Source: Gammaproteobacteria bacterium
Lineage (GTDB): Bacteria > Pseudomonadota > Gammaproteobacteria > SZUA-152
Assembly (NCBI GenBank): GCA_011321815.1
Contig: DROS01000069.1
Span: 1 to 64,000 of the forward strand
Direction: 5' to 3'
Length of the DNA: 64,000 nucleotides
In this document: in pieces, positions 18,294 to 27,346 of the stretch
Layout: each line of letters opens with the position of its first letter
Position numbering within the stretch: the stretch's first letter is position 1
Program-made: the position numbers and the translations under genes
The notes under the pieces: model-generated
What the model was told of the DNA's origin: nothing
Database searches by the model: none
What the model saw: only the letters and a program-made list of their open reading frames with translations

Positions 18294-18959
18294 ATGATCC
18301 TTACACCCCGGCAGCAGCTCATCCTTTTTATTGTTGCCGCCTTTATTGTTGATTATTTACCGTTTATCAATTTACCTTTTTTGTGGAGTGAAACCTTTTT
18401 TCATGAAATAAGCCATGGGCTTGCGGCGCTGTTGACGGGGGGGGCGATTCGTAACATCACTTTGTCTTTTGACGGCTCCGGCGTATGTATCACCAGTGGT
18501 GGCTCACGTTTTTTAATCAGTTTTTCAGGCTATGCAGGTAGCGCGCTGTGGGGTTTGCTTATATACAGTGTTGCAGGTGTCCTCTCCCAAAAAAATGCAA
18601 AGCTCATGGCTGGAGTAATGGTGCTGATGCTGGGAGTGACTTTGCTGTTGTGGGCGCGAGATATACCAACCATTATCATTCTGTTGATTTTATTACTGAT
18701 GTATGCTTTGCCGTTAGTGAAATCGTCATGGGTCAGTGTTAAGTTTTTTATTCAGTTAGTCGGTGTTTTTGTCATGCTGGACGCCATCCGCAGTCCATTG
18801 TATTTACTGGATGGCCGTGACCTTGGCGATGGTGCCAGCTTGGCGCAGTTAACCGGCCTGCCAGAGTTTTTTTGGGTGGTTTTATGGTTTGTCATTGCCG
18901 TTGGCTGTTTGTACCGTCTGTGGGCAAAACCCAGTGAAAATAAAAAAGCTACGGCATGA
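18294..18959 (+). CDS. M50B-like integral membrane metallopeptidase
   Basis: Hydrophobic protein of 221 residues with about six membrane segments and the zinc motif HEISH at residues 37-41 inside the first part of the chain, as in site-2-protease-like M50B families. SGYAGSALWGLLIY after it matches the conserved Gly-rich second helix of these proteins, and LLDGRDLGDGASLAQLTGLP near 170-190 supplies the late acidic segment. Substrates are unknown. It is the last intact gene of the PspA block, 17 bp after the DUF350 gene. Confidence 0.7.
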   Translation: MILTPRQQLILFIVAAFIVDYLPFINLPFLWSETFFHEISHGLAALLTGGAIRNITLSFDGSGVCITSGGSRFLISFSGYAGSALWGLLIYSVAGVLSQKNAKLMAGVMVLMLGVTLLLWARDIPTIIILLILLLMYALPLVKSSWVSVKFFIQLVGVFVMLDAIRSPLYLLDGRDLGDGASLAQLTGLPEFFWVVLWFVIAVGCLYRLWAKPSENKKATA

Positions 18960-19257
18960 GGCCGGATGTATGTAAACAAAGCATTATTGCTGGCATTGAT
19001 TCCGGGGTTTGTCCTGTGGGCGGGTTATCAATAAATGCTGAGGAGGTTATCCCGCAGCCAATGGCAGCAACGCTTATATTGTGGTTGATGCTGATGCCGT
19101 GCGTAACGGGGCGTTTGTTGGAACCTGGCAGGCGTGACACGAGCTGCGCGGGGGAGTCTAAGGAACGGGCAGCCAGATACGTTGCTATTTGCCTTACAGG
19201 GCGGTGATGGTGGACAATTCGCTTTTCCCCAAGCGTTTCCTGAGAGAGTAACACATC
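18960..19257 (+). pseudogene. Possible decayed small gene(s) between the PspA block and argG
   Basis: ATG 18967 opens a 22-residue hydrophobic peptide (MYVNKALLLALIPGFVLWAG..) that reads like a signal peptide and stops at 19035. About 15 nt later another frame reads GGYPAANGSNAYIVVDADAV without a start and stops at a TGA near 19130. Together they look like one secreted-protein gene broken by frameshifts. The alternative 83-codon frame starting at 18956 (ATGA overlap with the peptidase stop) has no family features. This is weak evidence. Confidence 0.3.
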
Positions 19258-20475
19258 ATGTCGAAAGCCAATGTCAACAAAGTCGTACTCGCGTATTCCG
19301 GTGGTTTGGACACCTCCATCATTCTTAAATGGTTGCAGGATGAATATGATTGTGAGGTGGTCACCTTCACCGCCGATATCGGTCAGGGCGAAGAGGTCGA
19401 ACCAGCACGGGCCAAGGCACAGGCGGCAGGGGTCAAAGAAATTTATATTGATGATCTGCGTGAAGAATATGCACGCGATTTTGTATTCCCCATGTTTCGC
19501 GCCAATGCGATTTACGAAGGCGAATATCTGCTGGGCACTTCCATCGCACGGCCCTTGATTTCCAAGCGCCAGATTGAAATTGCCCATGAAACCGGTGCTG
19601 ATGCGGTGTCGCATGGCGCTACCGGCAAGGGCAATGATCAGGTGCGTTTCGAGCTGGGTTATTACGGCCTCAAACCGGATGTGCAGGTTATCGCCCCCTG
19701 GCGTGAATGGGACCTCAATTCACGCGAAAAACTCATGGCCTATGCCAAGACACACGGCATTCCCGTGGAGCAGAAACGCGGCAAAAAATCCCCTTATTCC
19801 ATGGACGCCAACCTGTTGCATATTTCCTATGAAGGCGGCGTGCTGGAAGACCCCTGGGCTGGCCCGGAAGATGACATGTGGCGCTGGACCGTATCACCGG
19901 AAAATGCGCCAGACGTGGCCACTGTTGTCGAGCTGAGTTTTGAAAAAGGTGACATCGTTGCCATCGACGGGCAGGCCATGAGCCCTGCGCAGGTGATGGC
20001 GCACCTCAACAAAGTGGCGGGCGCCAATGGCATCGGTCGTGATGACATCGTGGAAAACCGTTACGTGGGTATGAAATCGCGCGGCTGTTATGAAACGCCA
20101 GCGGGTACGGTGATGCTTAAAGCCCACCGTGCCATGGAGTCCATTACGCTGGATCGTGAAGTGGCACACCTGAAAGATGAACTTATGCCGCGTTATGCCA
20201 CGCTGATTTATAACGGCTACTGGTGGGCGCCGGAGCGCCGGATGTTGCAGGAAATGATTGATGCCTCCCAGGTGACCGTCAATGGTCGGGTACGACTCAA
20301 GTTGTACAAAGGCAATGTTATTGTCGAGGGGCGTGAGTCCGCCACGGACAGCCTGTTTGATGCCAATATCGCCACTTTCGAAGATGATGAAGGCGCCTAT
20401 AATCAACAGGACGCCGAGGGTTTTATCAAACTCAATGCCTTGCGTATGCGCATTGCCGCCAGAAAAACCAGCTGA
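19258..20475 (+). CDS. argG: Argininosuccinate synthase
   Basis: Joins citrulline and aspartate using ATP in arginine biosynthesis (cytosol). The P-loop-like pyrophosphatase motif [12 protein letters not shown] lies at residues 10-21, with [15 protein letters not shown] and [13 protein letters not shown]-like family segments downstream. The 405 residues are the standard length of the type I enzyme. It stands alone on the + strand, after a 298-bp spacer. In Pseudomonas argG lies next to pyrC, rnt and grxD, which here are 17 kb away, separated by the PDH and PspA blocks. Confidence 0.97.
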   Translation: MSKANVNKVVLAYSGGLDTSIILKWLQDEYDCEVVTFTADIGQGEEVEPARAKAQAAGVKEIYIDDLREEYARDFVFPMFRANAIYEGEYLLGTSIARPLISKRQIEIAHETGADAVSHGATGKGNDQVRFELGYYGLKPDVQVIAPWREWDLNSREKLMAYAKTHGIPVEQKRGKKSPYSMDANLLHISYEGGVLEDPWAGPEDDMWRWTVSPENAPDVATVVELSFEKGDIVAIDGQAMSPAQVMAHLNKVAGANGIGRDDIVENRYVGMKSRGCYETPAGTVMLKAHRAMESITLDREVAHLKDELMPRYATLIYNGYWWAPERRMLQEMIDASQVTVNGRVRLKLYKGNVIVEGRESATDSLFDANIATFEDDEGAYNQQDAEGFIKLNALRMRIAARKTS

Positions 20476-20706
20476 TTTCCCTATAAGCCATTGGCAATAC
20501 TACCATTTTATGGTTAGATGCCGGTGCAGCCAGCAAACCCACGGTTTTCCGTCTGAATACTGCAAGTAACTGCACTGGCAGGCTCAGGTGCCACACTTCC
20601 CAAACTGTATGGCGGTGACACCCGCCGGGGGCTGACTGGATTTTGTAGAAAATTAAAATAATCGCCTCGATTTTTATATCGAAGTCACCTTGGGAAGGGG
20701 GGTTGT

Positions 20707-23133
20707 TTGCAAACGATGCTAAATCTCGTTAAAGGCATTACCCAAAAGGAATTACCCGGTATCACTGTGGAACCGGGTGAAGGCATCGTGGCTCTCGATC
20801 AACAAGGGTGTGTGTTAAGTATTAACCAGGAGGCCGAGCGCATGCTTGGCTGGAAGACCACTGATATTGTCGGTGAAAATTTCTTTTCCCTGACTGAGTT
20901 TTCTCTTGGCAACGTTGCTGTCCTGGGTTCCGGGTCACCATGCATCGCACTAAAAACCGTTAACTGCCCTCATCTTAATGTCAACGCGAATTTTCATCGC
21001 AAAGACGGCGCGTTGGTCAATATTGACTTCATGCTTACCACCCTGTTTGACCAGGGCTTGGTATCAGGCAAGTTGTTTGTTTTCCGTGAACGCCACCAAA
21101 AAGTGAATGAAACAGATGCGCGGCATGCACAGGAGCTGATAGAAACTGCGGCAAGCATCATGGTCAAATTGAATGCGGCGGGTGAAGTGATTTTTGCCAA
21201 CCGGCAGGGCCAGCGGGTGTTTGGTGAAATGAGTGATGCGGATTTATTGCCAGACTTTATCCGTACCCTGTTGCTGAATAGCCCGCATCAGCTGGACCAA
21301 CAAACGCTGTTAGATCATCGCTGGGTGGGAGGGCAGGAAAAAGAAATTTGTGTGGCCTGGTCGGTATCTGTGCTGCGCAATGCCCAGGGTGATGTGGACG
21401 GTGCGGTTTGTGTGGGCAATGACTTTACTGACCAGCATCATGCATTGAAAAGCCAATTACATGAAAGCGCCATTGTGCAAAAGGTTTTCGAGCATATTCG
21501 TGATGGTGTGATTACGGTGGATATCGAAGGCCGTGTAGAGTACCTCAACCCCATTGCTGAACAGTTGAGCGGTTGGAGTAACGGTGAAGCCCGGGGCCAA
21601 CTGCTGAAAGATGTTTACCACGTGGTGGACGAATACAGCCTGGAGGGTGCGGACGATCTGGTGATGCGGTGCCTGCGTGATCGCAGCAGTGTGAGTTGCC
21701 AGGGCAGTCGGATATTACTGCGTCGAGGTGGCTGGGAATTTACTGTGCAGGATACGGCGACGCCGGTGCATGATATCAATGGTGAGATAACCGGTGTAGT
21801 CGTGGTGTTCAACGATGTGTCTGAATTGCGTGGGATGGAACGCTGGATGGAATATGAATCCAGGCATGACTCCCTTACCGGGTTGATTAATCGACAGCAA
21901 TTTGAAGAGCGTTTACAAGCCGCGTTGTTCAGTGCGCAAGCAAATGATGAACACCATGTGTTGTGTTATCTGGATCTTGATCAATTTAAGTTGATTAATG
22001 ACGCTTATGGTCATTCTGTGGGAGACCAGCTGATCAGGGGAATTTCCGGGCTGTTGAAGGCGTGCCTGGGCGACAACGACAGTCTGGCAAGGCTGGGTGG
22101 TGATGAGTTTGGCATCATTCTCAAACATCAGTCGCTGGAAACCGCACGACGCGATGCCAAGGCACTGTGCCGGGCAGTGCGTGATTTTCATTATATGGGG
22201 AAGGGCAAACCCTATGAAGTGAGCGTAAGCATTGGTCTCGTACCCATTACGGCACAGTGGCATGACTTGGCGGAGATTATGCGCGTAGCTGATTCTGCCT
22301 GCGACGTGGCCAAGGATATGGGGCGGAATCGCGTGCATGTCTACGCACCACAAGATCTGGCCCTGCGTCAGCGTGAAGTGGAAATGCGCTGGATACAGCG
22401 CATCCGGCAAGCATTAAGGGATGGGCGTTTTCAGCTGTACTACCAAAACATCGTGCCTTTGGGTGGTCGTGCACAACACGATACACATTACGAAATTCTG
22501 CTACGCATGGAAGACGATGATGGCAGAATGATCCGCCCCACCGAATTCATTGCGGCAGCAGAGCGTTACCATTTGATGCCAGCAATTGATCGCTGGGTGA
22601 TAACCCATGCGCTGGCGTTATTAAGCAAGCGTTTACTGCGCAGTGATTTTAACAGTATGTTTGCGATTAATATTTCCGGGCAGTCGTTGGACGATGAAGA
22701 ATTCCTGTATTTTGTCATGAGTCAACTTAGTCATAGTGCAGTGCCACCGGAAATGATTTGTTTTGAAATTACCGAAACCGTGGCGGCAACCAATCTGGCG
22801 GTGGTGCAACGCTTTATATCGGCGTTGCGTAACGTAGGGTGTTGTTTTGCACTGGATGATTTTGGCCGGGGCATTTCCTCGTTTGCCTATCTCAAGAATC
22901 TTAACGTTGATTACCTGAAAATTGATGGCATGTTTGTGAAAGATATTGTTGATGACAAAATTGGTTACGCCATGGTGGAATCCATTAACCGCATCGGCCA
23001 CATCATGGGTATGCAAACCATTGCCGAATTTGTTGAGTCACAGCATGTGCTGGAGAAACTTATCGAACTGGGAGTGGACCACGTACAGGGTTACCAGCTG
23101 GGGTATCCTCGCCCCATGCCGTCTGCCCACTGA
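20707..23133 (+). CDS. PAS-PAS-PAS-GGDEF-EAL c-di-GMP turnover protein
   Basis: 808 residues without clear membrane segments. PAS-like domains lie at about 20-125, 135-245 and 255-380 (last one FEHIRDGVITVDIEGRVEYLNP). The GGDEF domain (about 385-550) keeps RLGGDEF near 461. The EAL domain (about 570-805) keeps EILLRME, NISGQSL, CFEITET, LDDFGRG, YLKIDG, AEFVES and VQGYQLGYP, so both the cyclase and the phosphodiesterase may be active. TTG 20707 sits 6 nt after a GGAAGGGG site; ATG 20716 is an alternative. A monocistronic sensor gene. Confidence 0.92.
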   Translation: MQTMLNLVKGITQKELPGITVEPGEGIVALDQQGCVLSINQEAERMLGWKTTDIVGENFFSLTEFSLGNVAVLGSGSPCIALKTVNCPHLNVNANFHRKDGALVNIDFMLTTLFDQGLVSGKLFVFRERHQKVNETDARHAQELIETAASIMVKLNAAGEVIFANRQGQRVFGEMSDADLLPDFIRTLLLNSPHQLDQQTLLDHRWVGGQEKEICVAWSVSVLRNAQGDVDGAVCVGNDFTDQHHALKSQLHESAIVQKVFEHIRDGVITVDIEGRVEYLNPIAEQLSGWSNGEARGQLLKDVYHVVDEYSLEGADDLVMRCLRDRSSVSCQGSRILLRRGGWEFTVQDTATPVHDINGEITGVVVVFNDVSELRGMERWMEYESRHDSLTGLINRQQFEERLQAALFSAQANDEHHVLCYLDLDQFKLINDAYGHSVGDQLIRGISGLLKACLGDNDSLARLGGDEFGIILKHQSLETARRDAKALCRAVRDFHYMGKGKPYEVSVSIGLVPITAQWHDLAEIMRVADSACDVAKDMGRNRVHVYAPQDLALRQREVEMRWIQRIRQALRDGRFQLYYQNIVPLGGRAQHDTHYEILLRMEDDDGRMIRPTEFIAAAERYHLMPAIDRWVITHALALLSKRLLRSDFNSMFAINISGQSLDDEEFLYFVMSQLSHSAVPPEMICFEITETVAATNLAVVQRFISALRNVGCCFALDDFGRGISSFAYLKNLNVDYLKIDGMFVKDIVDDKIGYAMVESINRIGHIMGMQTIAEFVESQHVLEKLIELGVDHVQGYQLGYPRPMPSAH

Positions 23134-23268
23134 TTATTCCTGATAAGTAGCAACCGTATTTTATGCAGGTTGTAACATTTTCGTCTATTGTTCATCTTTG
23201 TGTTGTAACGGGCAGGTGAAAGCCTGTTTGTAAAAATGATCATTCCCCCTGTATGGAGTACGACAAAG

Positions 23269-23535
23269 ATGAAGAATAGTAAATTGATTGCCCAATCCGC
23301 CCTTGCCAGTTTGTTTGCTGTTGGTGTGTTAACTGCCAGCCTGCCCGTGGAGGCCGGCAAAAAAAACATGGAAAAATGTTATGGCATTGTTAAAGCCGGA
23401 CAAAATGATTGCCAGACATCAAACAGCGCCTGTGCGGGTACCGCAGAAACTGATGCCAAGCCGACCGCGTTTATAGTGGTACCCAAAGGTACTTGCGACA
23501 AAATTGTCGGCGGCAGCCTGAAGCCCAAAGCTTAA
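23269..23535 (+). CDS. bufA1: Bufferin precursor, DUF2282 family
   Basis: Precursor peptide of 88 residues with a Sec-type signal peptide (1-29, ending PVEAG). The core has four cysteines in the DUF2282 pattern: [21 protein letters not shown] and GTCDKI. In bufferins these Cys are modified by the DUF692 partner enzyme and the secreted product binds copper. The upstream frame reaches 23236, but ATG 23269 gives the proper signal peptide. It heads bufA1-bufB-bufC-bufD, the standard gene order. Confidence 0.92.
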   Translation: MKNSKLIAQSALASLFAVGVLTASLPVEAGKKNMEKCYGIVKAGQNDCQTSNSACAGTAETDAKPTAFIVVPKGTCDKIVGGSLKPKA

Positions 23536-23562
23536 CGGCTCAAAGAGCGGATTGATTCGCGG

Positions 23563-24456
23563 ATGATTCCCCGTATTAACAGTGACATCCCGGCGCGCGC
23601 AGGTATTGGTCTGCGTGCGCCGCATTTTGAGACCGTGCTGGAACAGCTGCCGGATGTGGCGTGGTTTGAAGCACACAGTGAAAATTATTTCGGGTTGGCG
23701 CATGGTGACAGAGTGGGTGGAAAACCACTGTATTATCTTGAACGAATCCGCGAGCACTATCCCCTCAGCCTGCATGGTGTGGGCCTGTCTCTGGGCTCGG
23801 TTGACCCGCTTAACCGCCCGCATCTTAAACAGCTTAAAAACCTCATTGATGTAATTGAACCCGGCCTGGTGTCAGAGCATCTTTCCTGGAGTTCGGTAAA
23901 CGGGCGTTATTTTAATGACTTGTTGCCAATGCCCTATACAGAAGAAGTATTGGCGCACATGGTGAATCGAGTGTCGGCAACGCAGGACCTGCTGGGACGG
24001 CAGATCCTCATTGAAAATGCCTCGTCGTATCTGGAGTTTTCTGCATCCACAATACCCGAATGGGAGTTTGTCGTGGCATTGGCCCAGCAGGCCGATTGCA
24101 AGCTCTTGTTGGATGTTAACAATATTTATGTCAATGCAATGAATCACATGTTTGACCCGTTATTGTTTTTACAGTCCGTGCCGGCAGAATTGGTACAGGA
24201 AATTCATCTCGCCGGACATACCACAAAAACCTTTGAGGAAGGCGTTTTGCGTATCGACACGCATGACCAGTTAGTGTGTGACGCTGTGTGGTCACTTTAC
24301 GGAGCCGCTGTTTCCCGCTTTGCTGACGTGCCGGCACTGATCGAATGGGACAGCAACCTGCCGCCATTGGCGGTATTGTTGGAAGAAGCGCAACGTGCCG
24401 ATGCTGTTGCGGGATTTGTTGCAAATGCGGAAGAGCGTCATGAACACATTGCGTGA
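23563..24456 (+). CDS. bufB: DUF692 multinuclear iron oxidative enzyme for bufferin maturation
   Basis: MNIO-family enzyme (297 residues) expected to oxidise Cys residues of the adjacent precursor, using non-heme irons in a TIM-barrel. Candidate ligands are H71 in SLHGVGLSLGS, E105 and H106 in VSEHLSW, E151 and N152 in LIENASSY, D184 in LLLDVNN, H215 and H219 in EIHLAGH, D232 and H234 in IDTHD, and E261 in IEWDS. It follows bufA1 by 27 bp and overlaps bufC by 17 bp. Cytosolic. Confidence 0.92.
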   Translation: MIPRINSDIPARAGIGLRAPHFETVLEQLPDVAWFEAHSENYFGLAHGDRVGGKPLYYLERIREHYPLSLHGVGLSLGSVDPLNRPHLKQLKNLIDVIEPGLVSEHLSWSSVNGRYFNDLLPMPYTEEVLAHMVNRVSATQDLLGRQILIENASSYLEFSASTIPEWEFVVALAQQADCKLLLDVNNIYVNAMNHMFDPLLFLQSVPAELVQEIHLAGHTTKTFEEGVLRIDTHDQLVCDAVWSLYGAAVSRFADVPALIEWDSNLPPLAVLLEEAQRADAVAGFVANAEERHEHIA

Positions 24457-25240
24457 ACAGCAACGCAGCTTTGCGCAATTTATCGTCAATGGCGAGGATG
24501 GGGGGGATGCCCCGGAAACACCTGTTTTGAAGCAATCTCCATCCAGTCAATTTAAAGACATACAACGTTTGCAGATTTATCGTAATAATTTTGTGATCAG
24601 CCTGCGTGAAGCCCTGGCTGGAGTTTATCCCGTGATTCATAAACTGGTGGGCGAAGCATTTTTTCATCATGTTGCCCGTGAATATATCCAGCACCACCCC
24701 TCATGCACGGGAAACCTGCATGATTTTGGTGACAAATTTGCAGATTTTCTACAAGCTTTTCCCGGCCTGGAAGCGCTGCCTTATTTGCCGGATGTGGCGC
24801 GGCTGGAGTGGGCTTACCATCAGGTATTTCATGCTACAGAAGGTGAGATGTTGAATCTTTCGGCGCTGGATGAAAAGCAAATGGCCAGTCTGACTTTTGA
24901 GCTTTCCAGCCATTGTGTCTGGTTATCATCGGATTATCCCGTATTACGTATTTGGCAGGCGAATCAGGATGGCCAGGAAGAAACAACAGTATCGTTGGAT
25001 GAAGGCGGTGTTCGGTATGTGGTGTTACGTCACGGGCCGCAGATTGAATTTCATCTGCTCAGTGCTGGTGTGTTTACGCTGATTGACTCGCTGGCAAAAA
25101 GCAACACTTTTGCACAGGCCTGTGAAGACGCACTGGGAGTTGAGGCCGATTGTGATATCGCAGTGGCATTACAGTTTTTGGTAACACAAAAAATAGTGAA
25201 TGGATTCTCCCACCCGCCCACTGCATCCCGCACCACATAA
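24440..25240 (+). CDS. bufC: DUF2063 family partner protein of bufferin maturation
   Basis: Protein of 266 residues. The N-terminal domain (about 1-95) is the DUF2063 unit with REQQRSFAQFIVNG, IQRLQIYRNNFVISLREAL and YPVIHKLVGEAFFHHVAREY. The C-terminal part is a winged-helix/RRE-like region thought in this family to bind the precursor leader for the DUF692 enzyme. ATG 24440 overlaps the bufB end by 17 bp, which indicates coupled translation. The frame is open further upstream but without homology. Confidence 0.85.
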   Translation: MNTLREQQRSFAQFIVNGEDGGDAPETPVLKQSPSSQFKDIQRLQIYRNNFVISLREALAGVYPVIHKLVGEAFFHHVAREYIQHHPSCTGNLHDFGDKFADFLQAFPGLEALPYLPDVARLEWAYHQVFHATEGEMLNLSALDEKQMASLTFELSSHCVWLSSDYPVLRIWQANQDGQEETTVSLDEGGVRYVVLRHGPQIEFHLLSAGVFTLIDSLAKSNTFAQACEDALGVEADCDIAVALQFLVTQKIVNGFSHPPTASRTT

Positions 25241-25269
25241 ACACGTTATTTATTAAACAGGAAAAGCAT

Positions 25270-25743
25270 ATGACGACGTTGTCTGACAATGCCTTGCTAA
25301 GCAAAGTAACAGGATGGGTGACCCCCGTTTATGAAAAGCTCGACTGGCTCTCGCCGCTGAGTATTTTGGCAATCCGTCTCTGGGTCGCGTGGGTCTTTTT
25401 TAAATCCGGCCTGACCAAAATCAATTCCTGGGACTCTACCCTGTATCTGTTTGAGTATGAATATGCGGTGCCGCTGTTATCGCCGGAAATGGCCGCCTAT
25501 CTGGGTACGGCTGCCGAGCTATCATTGCCCGTTTTATTGGCCTTTGGCTTGGCGGGGCGCTTGGGCGCCATTGCCCTGTTTATTTTTAATATCACCGCAG
25601 TGCTCTCGTACCCGGATCTGAACGCGGCGGGAATACGCGATCATCAGGTGTGGGGCATTATGTTGCTGGTGCCGTTGTTGCACGGGCCAGGCAAACTGTC
25701 GATTGACTACCTGCTGTGCAAAAAACTGGGCTGTAAAACCTGA
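25270..25743 (+). CDS. bufD: DoxX family inner-membrane protein
   Basis: Membrane protein of 157 residues with four hydrophobic segments, including the DoxX signature RLWVAWVFFKSGLTKINSW and a conserved LGTAAELSLPVLLAFGLAGR. DoxX proteins are usual fourth members of bufferin operons; the reaction or role is not established. It lies 29 bp after bufC, and its stop is 12 bp from the convergent DUF1841 gene. Confidence 0.88.
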   Translation: MTTLSDNALLSKVTGWVTPVYEKLDWLSPLSILAIRLWVAWVFFKSGLTKINSWDSTLYLFEYEYAVPLLSPEMAAYLGTAAELSLPVLLAFGLAGRLGAIALFIFNITAVLSYPDLNAAGIRDHQVWGIMLLVPLLHGPGKLSIDYLLCKKLGCKT

Positions 25744-25755
25744 GCGGAAAACAGA

Positions 25756-26190
25756 CTACTTTTTACTGGCCCGCTTTTGCACACACCGGAGATATTGTGA
25801 CTCATCCGGTGCACTGTTGTTGCGTTGCGCCTCCCACAATGATTCGCCCAGACACTCCATGATTTGATGTTCCACTTCATGCACATCCTGCAAACGCAAC
25901 AGCAGTTTCTTGTGCGCCAGCACGATACCGCCTGGCCGGTCGGTGGCCAATTGCTCCCGAATCGCAATGTGCATACCCATGTGCATAAAGGGGTTGGTTT
26001 CACCCATTTCGGGTAGGAAATCCTTGTTCAGTGCATCCTTCCCCTTTTCCAGCAGGGCATGATATTCCGGATGCAGAGCAATCACCTCGGCGATCATCAG
26101 CTCCAGTGGCTGCATCAGCTCACCGCCCTGTCGCTTGCGCCAGGCGTCGAAGTACATCTGTCGAAGCTGATTGCGATCCTGTCCAAACAT
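25756..26190 (-). CDS. DUF1841 family protein
   Basis: Acidic cytosolic protein of 144 residues with the DUF1841 pattern: MFGQDRNQLRQMYFDAWRK at the start and FMHMGMHIAIREQLATDRP in the middle, followed by a helical end (EVEHQIMECLGESLWEAQR). His residues in HMGMHIAIREQ could bind a metal, but no function is known. The start codon overlaps the nth stop by one base, so it is co-transcribed with nth. Its tail is convergent with the bufferin operon. Confidence 0.85.
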   Translation of the reverse strand: MFGQDRNQLRQMYFDAWRKRQGGELMQPLELMIAEVIALHPEYHALLEKGKDALNKDFLPEMGETNPFMHMGMHIAIREQLATDRPGGIVLAHKKLLLRLQDVHEVEHQIMECLGESLWEAQRNNSAPDESQYLRCVQKRASKK

Positions 26191-26825
26191 TATTCATATA
26201 CCTTTTTTTTGTATTCACATAAATCCTCGATTACGCAAGAACCGCAACGCGGTTTGCGGGCAACACAGGTGTAGCGCCCATGCAGGATCAGCCAGTGATG
26301 CGCATCGAGTTTGAATTCATCCGGAACAAATTTCAGCAGTTTTTTTTCCACTTCCAGCACAGTTTTACCCGGTGCGATGCGGGTACGATTGGCGACCCGG
26401 AAAATATGTGTATCGACCGCGATGGTGGGATGACCAAAAGCAGTGTTTAAAATCACGTTGGCGGTTTTTCGCCCTACTCCGGGCAACGCTTCCAGCGCGG
26501 CACGGTCTTCCGGTACCACACTGTTGTGCTGTTCCACCAATATCCGGCAGGCTTTGATAATGTGCCTGGCCTTGCTGTTAAAGAGCCCGATGGTTTTAAT
26601 GTACTTTTTCAGGCCGTCTTCACCCAGTGCCAAAACAGCTGCCGGGGTATGGGCCACCGGGAAGAGTTTGGCTGTGGCCTTGTTGACACCCTTATCAGTG
26701 GCCTGTGCAGACAGCGTCACCGCCACCAGCAGCTCAAACGGTGTGCGATAGTGCAATTCAGTGGTGGGTTCCGGAATGTGTTGTTGCAACCGCTGGAATA
26801 TTTCTTGTCGTTTTTGTGCGTTCAT
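26190..26825 (-). CDS. nth: Endonuclease III, DNA glycosylase/AP lyase
   Basis: Base-excision repair enzyme that removes oxidised pyrimidines. The helix-hairpin-helix LPGVGRKTANVIL with the catalytic Lys (about 120) and the catalytic Asp in VDTHIFRVANR (about 138) are present. The [4Fe-4S] loop is C-x6-C-x2-C-x5-C in CVARKPRCGSCVIEDLC near the C-terminus. The 211 residues match E. coli Nth. Divergent from priA across a 521-bp spacer. Confidence 0.96.
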   Translation of the reverse strand: MNAQKRQEIFQRLQQHIPEPTTELHYRTPFELLVAVTLSAQATDKGVNKATAKLFPVAHTPAAVLALGEDGLKKYIKTIGLFNSKARHIIKACRILVEQHNSVVPEDRAALEALPGVGRKTANVILNTAFGHPTIAVDTHIFRVANRTRIAPGKTVLEVEKKLLKFVPDEFKLDAHHWLILHGRYTCVARKPRCGSCVIEDLCEYKKKVYE

Positions 26826-27346
26826 GGCGCGGGCATTCTAAACTGTTTCTGGCTGCAATGCTGTCACGCGATTTGTGTCGCTGGACAGGCCGGTATGCGG
26901 CTCTTTTTTTTAGTGCCCAATGATGCGTTAAGGGGGTAAAAAATGCCCCATACCGTCACAAGCCTTATGTTGCATAGTGAAAAAAAATGTCAAGGCTTTT
27001 TGAGTTTATACACAATATTTTTTCCGCATGAAAATAACCGCAATGTGTGCTGGTAATTTTGACGGCAAGTCATTGATAGGCTGTAACTCATTGAATAATC
27101 AGCGAAATAAAATATGGTTAAAAAATGACCATTTTAAATATGACGCTAGTATTACAGTGTGAAGTGATTTTTTACCGCAGTTGTCCACAAAGTTATCCAC
27201 AGGTTTTGTGGATAACCGGGAAAGCGATTGTGCGACAATCAGTTAGCGTCAAGTGCTGACAATATCAGTGAGTCTCGGTGGCTAAAATTGTGCTTGTCAG
27301 CACACAAAAAAGAAGACAGACCCCAGGGTCTGGTAAAGTGGTGCAG
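26826..27346. other. AT-rich divergent intergenic region with a DnaA-box cluster
   Basis: Between nth (-) and priA (+). Consensus-type DnaA boxes are TTATACACA 27006-27014, TTGTCCACA 27181-27189, TTATCCACA 27193-27201 and, inverted, TGTGGATAA 27207-27215. An AT-rich stretch of about 60 bp (27115-27175) lies just before the last three. A small GC palindrome is at 27317-27332. No gene was seen. The site could be an origin, a DnaA-titration site or a DnaA-controlled promoter for priA. Confidence 0.7.
27317..27332. repeat. Short palindrome CAGACC-CCAG-GGTCTG
   Basis: CAGACCCCAGGGTCTG forms a 6-bp stem just upstream of the priA start. A close relative (TGACCCCCAGGGTCA) lies at 34478-34492. REP-like extragenic palindrome is one reading; the two examples here are too few to be sure. 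Confidence 0.35.

Noticed and set aside
18949-19614. 221-codon minus-strand frame across the start of argG
   Set aside because: Half of it is the complement of conserved argG codons; no ribosome site or family motif.
20476-20706. Possible c-di-GMP riboswitch before the GGDEF-EAL gene
   Set aside because: A GCAAACC-like segment is present, but the second conserved half of the GEMM motif is missing, so I do not call it.
26826-27346. Calling the DnaA-box region the chromosomal origin
   Set aside because: Gene orientation does not switch here and dnaA, mnmG or parAB are not nearby; kept only as a candidate finding.
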